Origin: Thermoplasmata archaeon
GTDB taxonomy: Archaea > Thermoplasmatota > Thermoplasmata > Sysuiplasmatales > Sysuiplasmataceae
Direction of reading: 5' to 3'
DNA: 64,000 bases
Assembly: GCA_021806165.1 (NCBI GenBank)
Contig: JAJZXY010000003.1
Coordinates: 1 to 64,000, forward strand
Part shown: positions 16,188 through 23,494 of the stretch, in pieces
How positions within the stretch are numbered: the first letter of the stretch is position 1
Layout of the letters: each line of letters starts with the position of its first letter
Position numbers and translations under genes: made by a program
The notes under the pieces: model-generated
What the model was told of the DNA's origin: nothing
What the model saw: the letters and a program-made list of their open reading frames with translations, nothing else
The model's database searches: none

Positions 16188-18104
16188 CTACTTCAGCTGC
16201 GGCGGATATATGCCGTCATGGAATTCCTTCGCCTTCTGCCCTTTCGGCTTCGCCCTGATGAATGCCACGTTGCCTGCTGGCCTCCCGGCTGCCTGCTGGC
16301 CCCTCCGGGCCTGGACGCCCCTCTCCGAGAATGTAGTGTGGAATGGTATCGTGGGGGCATCGCTCTGCTGCCTTCGCACATATGCGCCCTCCGCCCCTGG
16401 AGAGGCTGCAGGGTATGTCCGTGCGTATGAAGAGTAACGGCCCAGCGCGTTGTAGTTGGCCTTCATCGAGTGAAGCATGAACAGCACATAGAGGGCTATC
16501 GGTATCAGTGCGGCCGGGATGTAGATGCCTGAGATGGCGATGACTGCCACGGCTGTGACCATCAGCCCGGATACCAGTCTTATCACAAGATCCAGTATTT
16601 CGGGAACACCCTTGCTGTTGGGGACGCCTATGTTTGCATAGTTGATCAGGTTGATGGATGCATTAAGGTCCTTCCTCAGGACGAGCACAGCCATGTATGC
16701 GGAGACCAGGGCTGCGGCAATCGGGACCATCTTGAACGGGAATTCCAGGAATATGGCCACTGCGCAGGAGATTATGAATGACCACAGTGGAAGCGTTGAG
16801 CGCCTGGCGTCACCATAGAGCTTCAGTGTCTGAGGCATGACGAGCTTTGAGAATGTCCTTGAAATAAGCAGCGCGCTGAACCTGACGTACCTGGGCACGA
16901 ACTTGGACAGCTTGATCACAAGCCTTGAGGAGTTCTTGAGCACCGGCAGCGCAACAAGGTCCATGATGAGGGAGAAGGGTCCGGCAATCGCATACAGCTG
17001 CTCTGCGTATGATATTCCCAGGGAGCTTCCACCCACGCTCGCAAACAGCATGGACTCCGCACCCCTGAAAGCAGACGTGCTGCCGACAAAGAAGGCGTGG
17101 CGGGAGGGGAATCCTATGAGCATTGCGACGCTGGTGGTGACAATCAGGTCCGATATGAGCATCAGGGGGACTGCTGCCGCTATGAGAGGGAGAACCATCA
17201 CTATGACGGATGGATTGATCATCATGCCGAAGTAGACAAAGAATATCGCAACAAATGCATCCCTCATCGACATGAGCTTGGTCTTGAGCCTCTCGGTCAT
17301 TCTGGTCTCCGCGAAGACCATGCCTATGAAGAAGGCGCCTATGAGCGACTGCACATAGAGTGCGTCGGCGAGCGCGGCCGAAATGAACACTATGCCGAGG
17401 GCGAACAGTATGAACATTTCATCGCTCTTGATGACATCAAGGTGCTTGACCACCTTGGGTATGACGAATATCGCGAGCAGGATGAAGAAGAGGTAGAAGA
17501 TGCCTATGCCGGACACCAGCATCCAGAGGTTGGACGGGGCAGACCCCGAACTCATTGTCAGCCCCCCGGCAACAGTCAGGAGGAGCATCGCGATGAAGTC
17601 CTCGACAACGCTCATGCCAATTATGAAATCGGTCTCAGGCGCAGTCAGCTTGCCTATTTCCATCAGAGTCTTGGCGGCGACGGCTGACGAGCCCGTGCCT
17701 ATTATTGCAGCAAGGAAGAAGGAGTCCTCGATGGGCCACTTCATAAGGACGCCAAGCAGAATGCCGAGGAACATATCCACACCGAAATTGAACACGGCCA
17801 GTATGGTGGCCGCCGTCCTTGTCTTCTTGAGCTTGCTTATCGAGAACTCGAGCCCCACGAAGAACAGGAGGAGAATGAGTCCCATCCTAGCGAAGTACCC
17901 CAGCATTTCAGTGTTCTGGATAAGGCCGCTGTATGTGTGGCCGAACAGCGTGATGCTGATGTAAGGGCCAATGAGCGCGCCTACAGCTATGTAGCCGAGG
18001 ATTACGGACTGCCCCAGTTTCGCGGCCAGCCCGGCGCCTATGAATGCGAGCAGCATGATTATGCCAAACTGGAAGAAGAGGGTAGTATCGGAAATCAAGG
18101 GCAA
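16188..18104 (-). CDS. CPA2-type (Kef-like) cation:proton antiporter
   Basis: A 638-residue membrane protein. Residues about 1-385 form the Na+/H+ exchanger fold of the CPA2 family, with GTGSSAVAAKTLMEIGKL and MSVVEDFIAMLLL as the crossed-helix region, including the transport Asp in VVEDF. After it come further hydrophobic segments (about 425-560) and a basic, Pro- and Gly-rich tail. It lacks the TrkA-N nucleotide-binding domain seen in KefB/KefC. It probably exchanges K+ or Na+ for protons. The start is TTG (18104); a second in-frame TTG follows two codons later. The 18105-18339 gap separates it from the divergent riboflavin gene. Confidence 0.88.
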   Translation of the reverse strand: MPLISDTTLFFQFGIIMLLAFIGAGLAAKLGQSVILGYIAVGALIGPYISITLFGHTYSGLIQNTEMLGYFARMGLILLLFFVGLEFSISKLKKTRTAATILAVFNFGVDMFLGILLGVLMKWPIEDSFFLAAIIGTGSSAVAAKTLMEIGKLTAPETDFIIGMSVVEDFIAMLLLTVAGGLTMSSGSAPSNLWMLVSGIGIFYLFFILLAIFVIPKVVKHLDVIKSDEMFILFALGIVFISAALADALYVQSLIGAFFIGMVFAETRMTERLKTKLMSMRDAFVAIFFVYFGMMINPSVIVMVLPLIAAAVPLMLISDLIVTTSVAMLIGFPSRHAFFVGSTSAFRGAESMLFASVGGSSLGISYAEQLYAIAGPFSLIMDLVALPVLKNSSRLVIKLSKFVPRYVRFSALLISRTFSKLVMPQTLKLYGDARRSTLPLWSFIISCAVAIFLEFPFKMVPIAAALVSAYMAVLVLRKDLNASINLINYANIGVPNSKGVPEILDLVIRLVSGLMVTAVAVIAISGIYIPAALIPIALYVLFMLHSMKANYNALGRYSSYARTYPAASPGAEGAYVRRQQSDAPTIPFHTTFSERGVQARRGQQAAGRPAGNVAFIRAKPKGQKAKEFHDGIYPPQLK

Positions 18105-18339
18105 CAGCCCCTGATCCGCACCTGTCGAGCAGTGCGACCTAGCGGTAGTGTAACAGGTTGAAACAGCAAGTGCATCCCGCTCCCACTAATGCTGCTAATC
18201 TTACTTAAGCGTTGTCTAGAAAGCAGACAATCGTCTGACAGTTTCAGCGCCCGGGAAACCATGGGTGAGGACGGCAGGAATGCGGCTGCAGTGTCAACGG
18301 TTAAATCCATACCCCCTCCTTTACACGTACGGTGTTCGC
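18105..18339. other. Divergent promoter region, antiporter and riboflavin genes
   Basis: On the plus strand GGTTAAATCC (18299-18308) sits about 35 nt before the TTG at 18340. On the minus strand CTTAAGTAA (around 18201-18209) could drive the antiporter with a leader of roughly 75 nt. An inverted repeat CAGAC-AATC-GTCTG lies at 18224-18237. No gene is supported here. Confidence 0.4.
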
Positions 18340-19002
18340 TTGGAAAGGCCACACATAACTGTCAACTGCGCCGCATCAATAGACGGCAAGATCTCCACCA
18401 GCCGAAGGACCAGACTTGGCCTCTCCGATGAGAGTGACAGGACAAGGGTTGGTGAGCTGCGCAGTTCCTGTGATGCTGTGGCGGTGGGCATCAACACAGT
18501 TCTGTCGGACAACCCTTCGCTTGCAGTCTACGGGCGGGGGTCCGATGGGGCCCATCCTGCAAAGGTAGTCTTCGATTCGAAGGGTCGGACTCCTGCTGAT
18601 GCTCGCATCCTGGACGGGGGAGGGAAGGTGTACATTGTCACGGAGGAGTCGTGCAGCAGGAGCGTGCAGGGGGCTGCGATGCTCAGGTGCGGCAGGGGCA
18701 GGGTCGACATACCTGTTGCACTCTCGAAACTCAAGGAGGAGGGGATAGACAGCTTGCTTGTCGAGGGAGGAGGGGAGATCATTTTCGAGTTTGCGCGGCT
18801 CGGTCTGATAGACAGGATGTTCATCTACACCGCTCCGCTGATCGTTGGAGGACGGGGGGCGCCGACAGTTGCCGACGGCACAGGCATGGATGCGGAGTCG
18901 GGTTTCGCGCCTTTCAGGCTTGTTTCGGTGAGGGCCTTTGGAATGGGGGTGCTCGCCGAATACGTGAAGGGGGGAAAGTGGCGGGCCGATGGGGAACGTT
19001 GA
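18340..19002 (+). CDS. 2,5-diamino-6-ribosylaminopyrimidinone 5'-phosphate reductase
   Basis: About 220 residues of the RibD C-terminal (dihydrofolate reductase-like) family, the archaeal form that reduces the ribose of the GTP-derived pyrimidine in riboflavin synthesis. Key blocks are ITVNCAASIDGKIST, the substrate-binding AVAVGINTVLSDNPSL, and LLVEGGGEIIFEF, where the nicotinamide cofactor binds. A longer frame begins at 18265, but a TATA-like box at about 18299-18308 and family length favour the TTG at 18340 (MERPHITVNCAAS). It overlaps the next gene by 14 nt. Confidence 0.87.
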   Translation: MERPHITVNCAASIDGKISTSRRTRLGLSDESDRTRVGELRSSCDAVAVGINTVLSDNPSLAVYGRGSDGAHPAKVVFDSKGRTPADARILDGGGKVYIVTEESCSRSVQGAAMLRCGRGRVDIPVALSKLKEEGIDSLLVEGGGEIIFEFARLGLIDRMFIYTAPLIVGGRGAPTVADGTGMDAESGFAPFRLVSVRAFGMGVLAEYVKGGKWRADGER

Positions 19003-19471
19003 ACGGGAATCAGGAGGGGAAAGGAGGTTCATTGCGGACAACATGCTTGGAAGTCTGGCCCGGTGGCTGCGCATGATGGGCTATGACACAGTCTACATCA
19101 TGGAAGGCGGGGACGACGAGATTGTCGCCCTCTCAAAGGAGCAAGAGAGGGTCATTCTCACCAGGGACAGGGAGCTGACAAGGAGGAAGGGTGCAGACTC
19201 ATACTACGTCGCCGGTACCGGGATAGGGGAGCAGCTTGCAGATGTTGCGTCCTTCTTCCGGCTGCGGTTCAGGGAGGGTGAGATGCGATGCAGCGTGTGC
19301 AACGGACTCCTTGTGGTGGAGGGGAAGGGAGGAGCGGCCGGCCTCGTGCCTGAAGGTGTGCTCGAGAGGAATGAGATCTTCCGGAAGTGCTCAGGATGCG
19401 GCAAGTTGTACTGGAAGGGCACACACTGGAGAAGGATAATGGAAAGGATCGAGGGGGTGCTTCGTGGCTGA
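18989..19471 (+). CDS. Mut7-C RNase-domain protein
   Basis: A 160-residue Mut7-C protein, a PIN-like nuclease fold with a zinc ribbon. FIADNMLGSLARWLRMMGYDT (about 14-35) and VILTRDREL (about 54-62) carry the acidic residues of the fold; CSVC (about 97-100) and CSGC (about 129-132) form the zinc site. The family is named after the C terminus of the Mut7 exonuclease; the biological role in archaea is unknown. It overlaps the riboflavin gene by 14 nt and is followed by a DUF131 gene, so these three may be one operon. Confidence 0.82.
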   Translation: MGNVERESGGERRFIADNMLGSLARWLRMMGYDTVYIMEGGDDEIVALSKEQERVILTRDRELTRRKGADSYYVAGTGIGEQLADVASFFRLRFREGEMRCSVCNGLLVVEGKGGAAGLVPEGVLERNEIFRKCSGCGKLYWKGTHWRRIMERIEGVLRG

Positions 19472-19549
19472 AAGGCTTGCCTGCACCTTCCCGCTCCCGG
19501 AATGCCCGTGGCACCCGGAGTCGGGGTGCAGTGGAGGGAGGCGGCGGGC

Positions 19550-19963
19550 ATGAGCAGAAGGGCAGCCGTGACCAGGGGCCTGTCTGCAGCCCTCTTTGCC
19601 GCTGCCGCAGCCTTCCTTGTACAGGGTGTTGTGTCGGGAGGACTGCATGTTGCATTCATATTTGTGATACCGTTGGTTTACGGCAGCGGGTTTCAGGGCC
19701 TGGCTGCAGCTGCGCTCATTGTCACCGCATTCGTCATCCTGGCACTCTCCGGGCCCGTTCAGCCGCTGGGAGGGTATCGGGGCGCGGAGGGCGGCGAAGG
19801 GGGCGTGGCGGGTACCGGGAGGCGGAGCTTCGGTGGTGTGATTTTCATAGGACCGGTGCCCATAGTTTTTGGAAGCGGCAGGAAGGTTACAGCATGGATG
19901 GTGGTCGCGGGGATTGTGCTTTCGGTGCTTCTAATCCTCGCCTTCATCCTCTGGAACTTCTGA
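19550..19963 (+). CDS. DUF131 (TIGR00304-type) membrane protein
   Basis: About 137 residues with three membrane helices. The C-terminal half contains GGVIFIGPVPIVFGSGRK, the signature of the small DUF131/TIGR00304 archaeal membrane family of unknown function. I chose the ATG at 19550 (MSRRAAV) because the preceding codons of the longer frame (from 19502) encode no membrane segment; the longer start is possible. The gene ends inside the tail of the convergent small gene on the other strand (33-nt overlap). Confidence 0.7.
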   Translation: MSRRAAVTRGLSAALFAAAAAFLVQGVVSGGLHVAFIFVIPLVYGSGFQGLAAAALIVTAFVILALSGPVQPLGGYRGAEGGEGGVAGTGRRSFGGVIFIGPVPIVFGSGRKVTAWMVVAGIVLSVLLILAFILWNF

Positions 19964-20167
19964 GACAAGCCTTGATGCGGCCTCGTCCAGCGATATCCCC
20001 TCGCTGTAGGCCATCTCCCTGACCAGGCCCATTGCTGCAACGTAATCGGAGAAGGGGAGTTTGCGCCTCCGTATGACTTTGCCTAGCCCCCTTTCAAATG
20101 TCTCGTCCTTCCTGCGGGACGCGAGCGCCGCTGCTATGGCGGACCTTATCTCCTTCCTGACTTCCAT
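19931..20167 (-). CDS. Small hypothetical protein downstream of guaAA
   Basis: A 78-residue, mostly helical, charged protein: an N-terminal EIRSAIAAALASRRKDETF helix, a basic KVIRRRKLPF turn, and a C-terminal helix ending in an acidic EVPEDEGED tail. I do not recognise it. It overlaps the end of the GMP synthase amidotransferase gene by 22 nt, so it is translated from the same mRNA, and its 3' end overlaps the DUF131 gene on the opposite strand. Its retention in this overlap suggests it is real. Confidence 0.55.
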   Translation of the reverse strand: MEVRKEIRSAIAAALASRRKDETFERGLGKVIRRRKLPFSDYVAAMGLVREMAYSEGISLDEAASRLVSEVPEDEGED

Positions 20168-20754
20168 TCGGCCACCTTCCTCAGGAAGTTCCTGAATATC
20201 TCCACGCCGTACTCAGTCTCATCCACCTCAGGGTGAAACTGGAGGCTGTAGATGGGCCTGCTCTCTGACATCATGGCCTCCACGGGACAGTCCGCTGTCC
20301 TGGCAAGGACCCTGAAACCAGGCGGCGTCTCCCTGACTTCGTCATTGTGCGACTCCCAGACGCGGAAGCGGACGGGCAGCCCTTCTAGTATCCCTTCGGT
20401 GGAGGATACCTCAAGCTCCGCCTTCCCGAACTCTGAGCTTGCCCCCTTTCCAGTAAGCCCTCCGAAGTGATGTGCAATGAAATGATGGCCCACGCAAATT
20501 CCCAGGAAGGGGCGGTCGATGCTGTCCAGGTATTCGGAGGAGAGGCCCATCTTTTCCGGCTCGAGACCTACGCTGGGTGAGCCGCCGCTCAAAACAAGGC
20601 CGTCCGCATCAGACAGCGAGGAAAGGGGGGTGTCGTTGGGAACAATTGAAACCTTTGCCCCCAGATCCCTCAGGACGCGGTACTCGCGGTGCGTCCACTG
20701 GCCGCCGTTGTCAATGACATAAATCATCAGGCCGGAGAAATCATCTTCGCCCAT
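20146..20754 (-). CDS. guaAA: GMP synthase glutamine amidotransferase subunit
   Basis: The class I amidotransferase half of archaeal GMP synthase; it makes ammonia from glutamine for the ATP-pyrophosphatase subunit encoded at 25885. The nucleophile is Cys87 in GICVGHHF, and His174/Glu176 lie in LQFHPEVDETEYG. The protein is 202 residues. A palindromic TTAATTAA (20780-20787) lies about 29 nt before the ATG at 20754, so a leaderless start there is likely; the alternative start MIYVIDNGGQ at 20727 is what most relatives use. Split guaA genes, with the two parts apart, are typical of archaea. Confidence 0.9.
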   Translation of the reverse strand: MGEDDFSGLMIYVIDNGGQWTHREYRVLRDLGAKVSIVPNDTPLSSLSDADGLVLSGGSPSVGLEPEKMGLSSEYLDSIDRPFLGICVGHHFIAHHFGGLTGKGASSEFGKAELEVSSTEGILEGLPVRFRVWESHNDEVRETPPGFRVLARTADCPVEAMMSESRPIYSLQFHPEVDETEYGVEIFRNFLRKVAEWKSGRR

Positions 20755-20779
20755 TGCCTTGTTTGCATCATGGATACTC

Positions 20780-20787
20780 TTAATTAA
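20780..20787. promoter_or_regulatory. Shared palindromic TATA box, guaAA and next gene
   Basis: TTAATTAA is its own reverse complement and is the only strong AT-rich box between the divergent genes at 20754 (minus) and 20841 (plus). A 26-nt spacing predicts starts near 20757 and 20810 on the two strands. Bidirectional use is an inference. Confidence 0.45.
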
Positions 20788-20840
20788 CCTTCTGTCAGCT
20801 GCTTCGGCGGCATTGCGAGGCGAAGGCTGAAGTACACCAT

Positions 20841-21212
20841 ATGACCATTAGACGGCGTAGTGGTACCTTGCCCGAAGACATCATCTCGAAGATCAGCAGG
20901 GAGTCAGGCAAGCTGATAGACACCGAGGGCCTGTTCATCCAGGCTATGCAGGACATAGTGAAGGATGAGATAAAGAAGAAGGTGTATGCGAGGATAGACA
21001 GGGATCCGAAGGTTAAGGAGCAGATCAAGATTGCGGTCGAGGACCTTGTGGAAGCCAGGATCAAGGAGACATATGCGCTCATGAGGCTTGGCAAGATCGC
21101 AGCCAGGGTGGGGCTTGAACTCATTCCGGGCGACATGAAGGAGGACGTCGCCAAGGAATTCACTTCCATACTCGAAAGGGAGATTACAGAGATATTCCAG
21201 AAGATCTCCTGA
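20841..21212 (+). CDS. Hypothetical helical protein
   Basis: A 123-residue protein with no transmembrane segment. The predicted structure is nearly all helix: DIISKISRESGKLIDTEG, then a long charged helix over about 30-60 (many Lys, Asp and Glu), and a C-terminal EREITEIFQKIS. The mix of Lys/Arg/Asp/Glu and the absence of Cys suggest a soluble oligomer. I do not recognise the family, and I have not assigned a role. It is divergent from guaAA, sharing an AT-rich promoter, and SAH hydrolase follows after about 45 bp. Confidence 0.6.
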   Translation: MTIRRRSGTLPEDIISKISRESGKLIDTEGLFIQAMQDIVKDEIKKKVYARIDRDPKVKEQIKIAVEDLVEARIKETYALMRLGKIAARVGLELIPGDMKEDVAKEFTSILEREITEIFQKIS

Positions 21213-21229
21213 GCTGTGCCTTCAGGCAT

Positions 21230-21238
21230 TCTTTTATT
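21230..21238 (+). promoter_or_regulatory. TATA box of SAH hydrolase gene
   Basis: TCTTTTATTAC at 21230-21240 places a TATA centre near 21234. This is 24 nt before the ATT at 21258, the first codon that aligns with the N terminus of the SAH hydrolase family. It is the main support for that unusual start. Confidence 0.5.
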
Positions 21239-21257
21239 ACCCGCACCGGGTTAGTCA

Positions 21258-22526
21258 ATTGCGGATTGGAAGCTGCAGGGTGATCCCACGAACAAGGAAC
21301 TTGCTGAAAGAGGAAGGAGGAGGATAGAGTGGGCAAAGACGCACATGCCCGTCCTGGGTCTGGCCGCCCACAAACTGAAGAGAGGCGGCGGGTTGAAGGG
21401 GAAGAAGATCGGCATGGCTCTTCATGTCGAGGCGAAGACTGCCTGTCTCGCTCTCACACTGAGGGAGGCCGGGGCGGAGGTCAGGCTTGCAAGCTGCAAC
21501 CCCCTGTCCACGGATGATTCAGTAAGCGAGGCACTGAATTCTGTCTACGAGCTCCCCACCTTTGCGCGCAAGGGGCAGAGCGATGAGGAATATTATGCAA
21601 ACCTGGGAAGCGTCCTTGATGTGGGGCCAGACATAGTCATCGACGACGGGGCAGACCTCATAGCCCTGCTGCACATGGAGAGGAGGGATCTGCTCTCGAA
21701 AGTCATAGGCGGCAACGAGGAAACAACCACCGGGGTGATAAGGCTCAGGTCCATGGAAAAGGACGGCAAACTGGAATTTCCAGTGATAGCTGTCAACGAC
21801 TCATACATGAAATACCTCTTCGACAACAGGTACGGCACCGGGCAGTCGTCGCTTGACGGCATAATGACTGCAACCAACCTTCTTCTTGCAGGCAAGAGGA
21901 TTGTTGTGGCGGGATACGGCTGGTGCGGCCGCGGCATTGCGAGCAGGGCAAGGGGAATGGGTGGAATTGTGACTGTGACGGAGGTCGATCCTGTCAAGGC
22001 CATAGAGGCAATCATGGAAGGTTTCACAGTAAGCAGGATGGAGGATGCCATCAGGAGCGCAGACTTCGTCATTACGGCAACCGGGGACAGGGACATAGTG
22101 ACCTGGGAGACGGCGCACGCGGCGAAGGACGGCTGCGTCATGGCCAATGCAGGCCACTTCAATCTTGAGATCGATGTGGAGGGGCTGAGGAGCAGGTGCA
22201 GCGTGACCAGGGTCAGGGAGCATGTCGAGGAATTCAGGTTCCCGGACGGGAAGAGGATATACCTCCTTTCAGACGGCAGACTGGTAAACCTTGCCGCCGG
22301 CCAGGGGCATCCGGCGGAAATCATGGACATGAGTTTCGCCACACAGGCGCTGGCAGCCGACTACCTCGCAACGGAGGGTGCGAAGCTCAAGCCCGGTGTC
22401 CATCTGCTCCCCAGGAGGATGGACACGGAGATTGCGAGGATGAAGCTCAGGACGCTCGGGGCATCCATAGATGAGCTCACTGAAGCGCAGAAGGCATACC
22501 TCGCTTCATGGAACATGGGAACATGA
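21258..22526 (+). CDS. ahcY: S-adenosylhomocysteine hydrolase, likely ATT start
   Basis: Cleaves S-adenosylhomocysteine to adenosine and homocysteine. The NAD-binding block VVAGYGWCGRGIAS, the QSSLDGIMTATNLLLAG block and GHFNLEIDVEG are family signatures. The first in-frame ATG (21345) would remove a conserved N-terminal helix: reading upstream gives ADWKLQGD, then LAERGRRRIEWAKTHMPVL, which matches family N termini. Between that and the in-frame TAG at 21252 there is no ATG, GTG or TTG. The best candidate start is the ATT at 21258 (24 nt after a TATA box); CTG at 21273 is the other. Length from ATT is 422 residues, typical. It overlaps the PfkB gene by 19 nt. Confidence 0.9.
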   Translation: MADWKLQGDPTNKELAERGRRRIEWAKTHMPVLGLAAHKLKRGGGLKGKKIGMALHVEAKTACLALTLREAGAEVRLASCNPLSTDDSVSEALNSVYELPTFARKGQSDEEYYANLGSVLDVGPDIVIDDGADLIALLHMERRDLLSKVIGGNEETTTGVIRLRSMEKDGKLEFPVIAVNDSYMKYLFDNRYGTGQSSLDGIMTATNLLLAGKRIVVAGYGWCGRGIASRARGMGGIVTVTEVDPVKAIEAIMEGFTVSRMEDAIRSADFVITATGDRDIVTWETAHAAKDGCVMANAGHFNLEIDVEGLRSRCSVTRVREHVEEFRFPDGKRIYLLSDGRLVNLAAGQGHPAEIMDMSFATQALAADYLATEGAKLKPGVHLLPRRMDTEIARMKLRTLGASIDELTEAQKAYLASWNMGT

Positions 22527-23461
22527 AAAAGGGATGGAAGAGGCTGGCCCCTGGTCGCAGGAAGAACAACTTCCTGGCAGTGCTGGGGCATGTCAACATC
22601 GATGTTGTGTACGAGCTGCAGAAGTTCCCAGTAAAAGGGCAGTCGGTAAACACAGGCACCGTAAGGGAGATGTTCGGCGGGACTGCGGGCAACATAGCAC
22701 TCCACTCAGCTTCCCTGGGCGTAAGGACTGCAATAGGGTGCTATGTGGGAGAGGATTTTGGAAGCAGTTTCAGAGAGATGCTCCTTGAATCGGGCCTGGA
22801 CTGCCACGACGTCATCGTTGTGGAGGGGGAGAGGACGCCAAGATGTCATATTTTCAACACACCTGACGGGGAGCAGACATACATAATCGAGCAGGGGGCG
22901 ATGGCAAGCCCGGTGGAGCTGCCCCTCTGGGAATCGGCGATTTCAGGCAGCAGCACCATCCATGTGGCCACAGGCGACCCGGAAAGGTACATCAGGGCTG
23001 TTGGGGGAAGGGATTATGCATTCGACCCCGGGCAGGAGATAAGCTACAGGTACACACCGGGCAACTTCAGGAAGCTCCTGGACGGGGCGAACCTCTTCTT
23101 CACAAATGAGGTCGAGATGAAAATGGCGCTCAGGCTTTCTGGCAGCACTTCCGAAAGGAGGCTGGCTGCTCACTGCGGCACCATTGTAAAAACGCTCGGC
23201 GCAAAGGGCACGGAGGTTATAACAGCCGACGGCAGGACACTCGTCCCGCCGTGCAGAGTGAAGCGCTATGCGGACACCATCGGTGCCGGTGATGCTTTCA
23301 GGGCTGGATACTACGCCGCAATGCAGCGCGGACACGGGATGATCAGGTGCGTGGAATTCGGCAACGCGATGGCTTCGATAGCAATTGAGGGTGAGGGAGG
23401 CGTCGGCTCACTTGCAGATTTCGGCAGGCTCGAGGAGCGGTGGAGGAGCAGCTTCAGCTGA
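22508..23461 (+). CDS. PfkB-family kinase, probable adenosine/nucleoside kinase
   Basis: A 317-residue ribokinase-fold kinase. It has GHVNIDVVYELQKFP at the start, FGGTAGNIALHSASLG (substrate glycine motif), and the catalytic TIGAGDAFRAGY with its base Asp. The overlap of its start with the end of ahcY (19 nt) implies co-expression. As ahcY releases adenosine, the simplest role is phosphorylating adenosine to AMP; archaeal PfkB nucleoside kinases are known. The substrate is inferred from context, not from residues. Confidence 0.8.
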   Translation: MEHGNMKKGWKRLAPGRRKNNFLAVLGHVNIDVVYELQKFPVKGQSVNTGTVREMFGGTAGNIALHSASLGVRTAIGCYVGEDFGSSFREMLLESGLDCHDVIVVEGERTPRCHIFNTPDGEQTYIIEQGAMASPVELPLWESAISGSSTIHVATGDPERYIRAVGGRDYAFDPGQEISYRYTPGNFRKLLDGANLFFTNEVEMKMALRLSGSTSERRLAAHCGTIVKTLGAKGTEVITADGRTLVPPCRVKRYADTIGAGDAFRAGYYAAMQRGHGMIRCVEFGNAMASIAIEGEGGVGSLADFGRLEERWRSSFS

Positions 23462-23494
23462 TGTCCCTCCGGAAATGGCCCCGGGGCGCAACTT

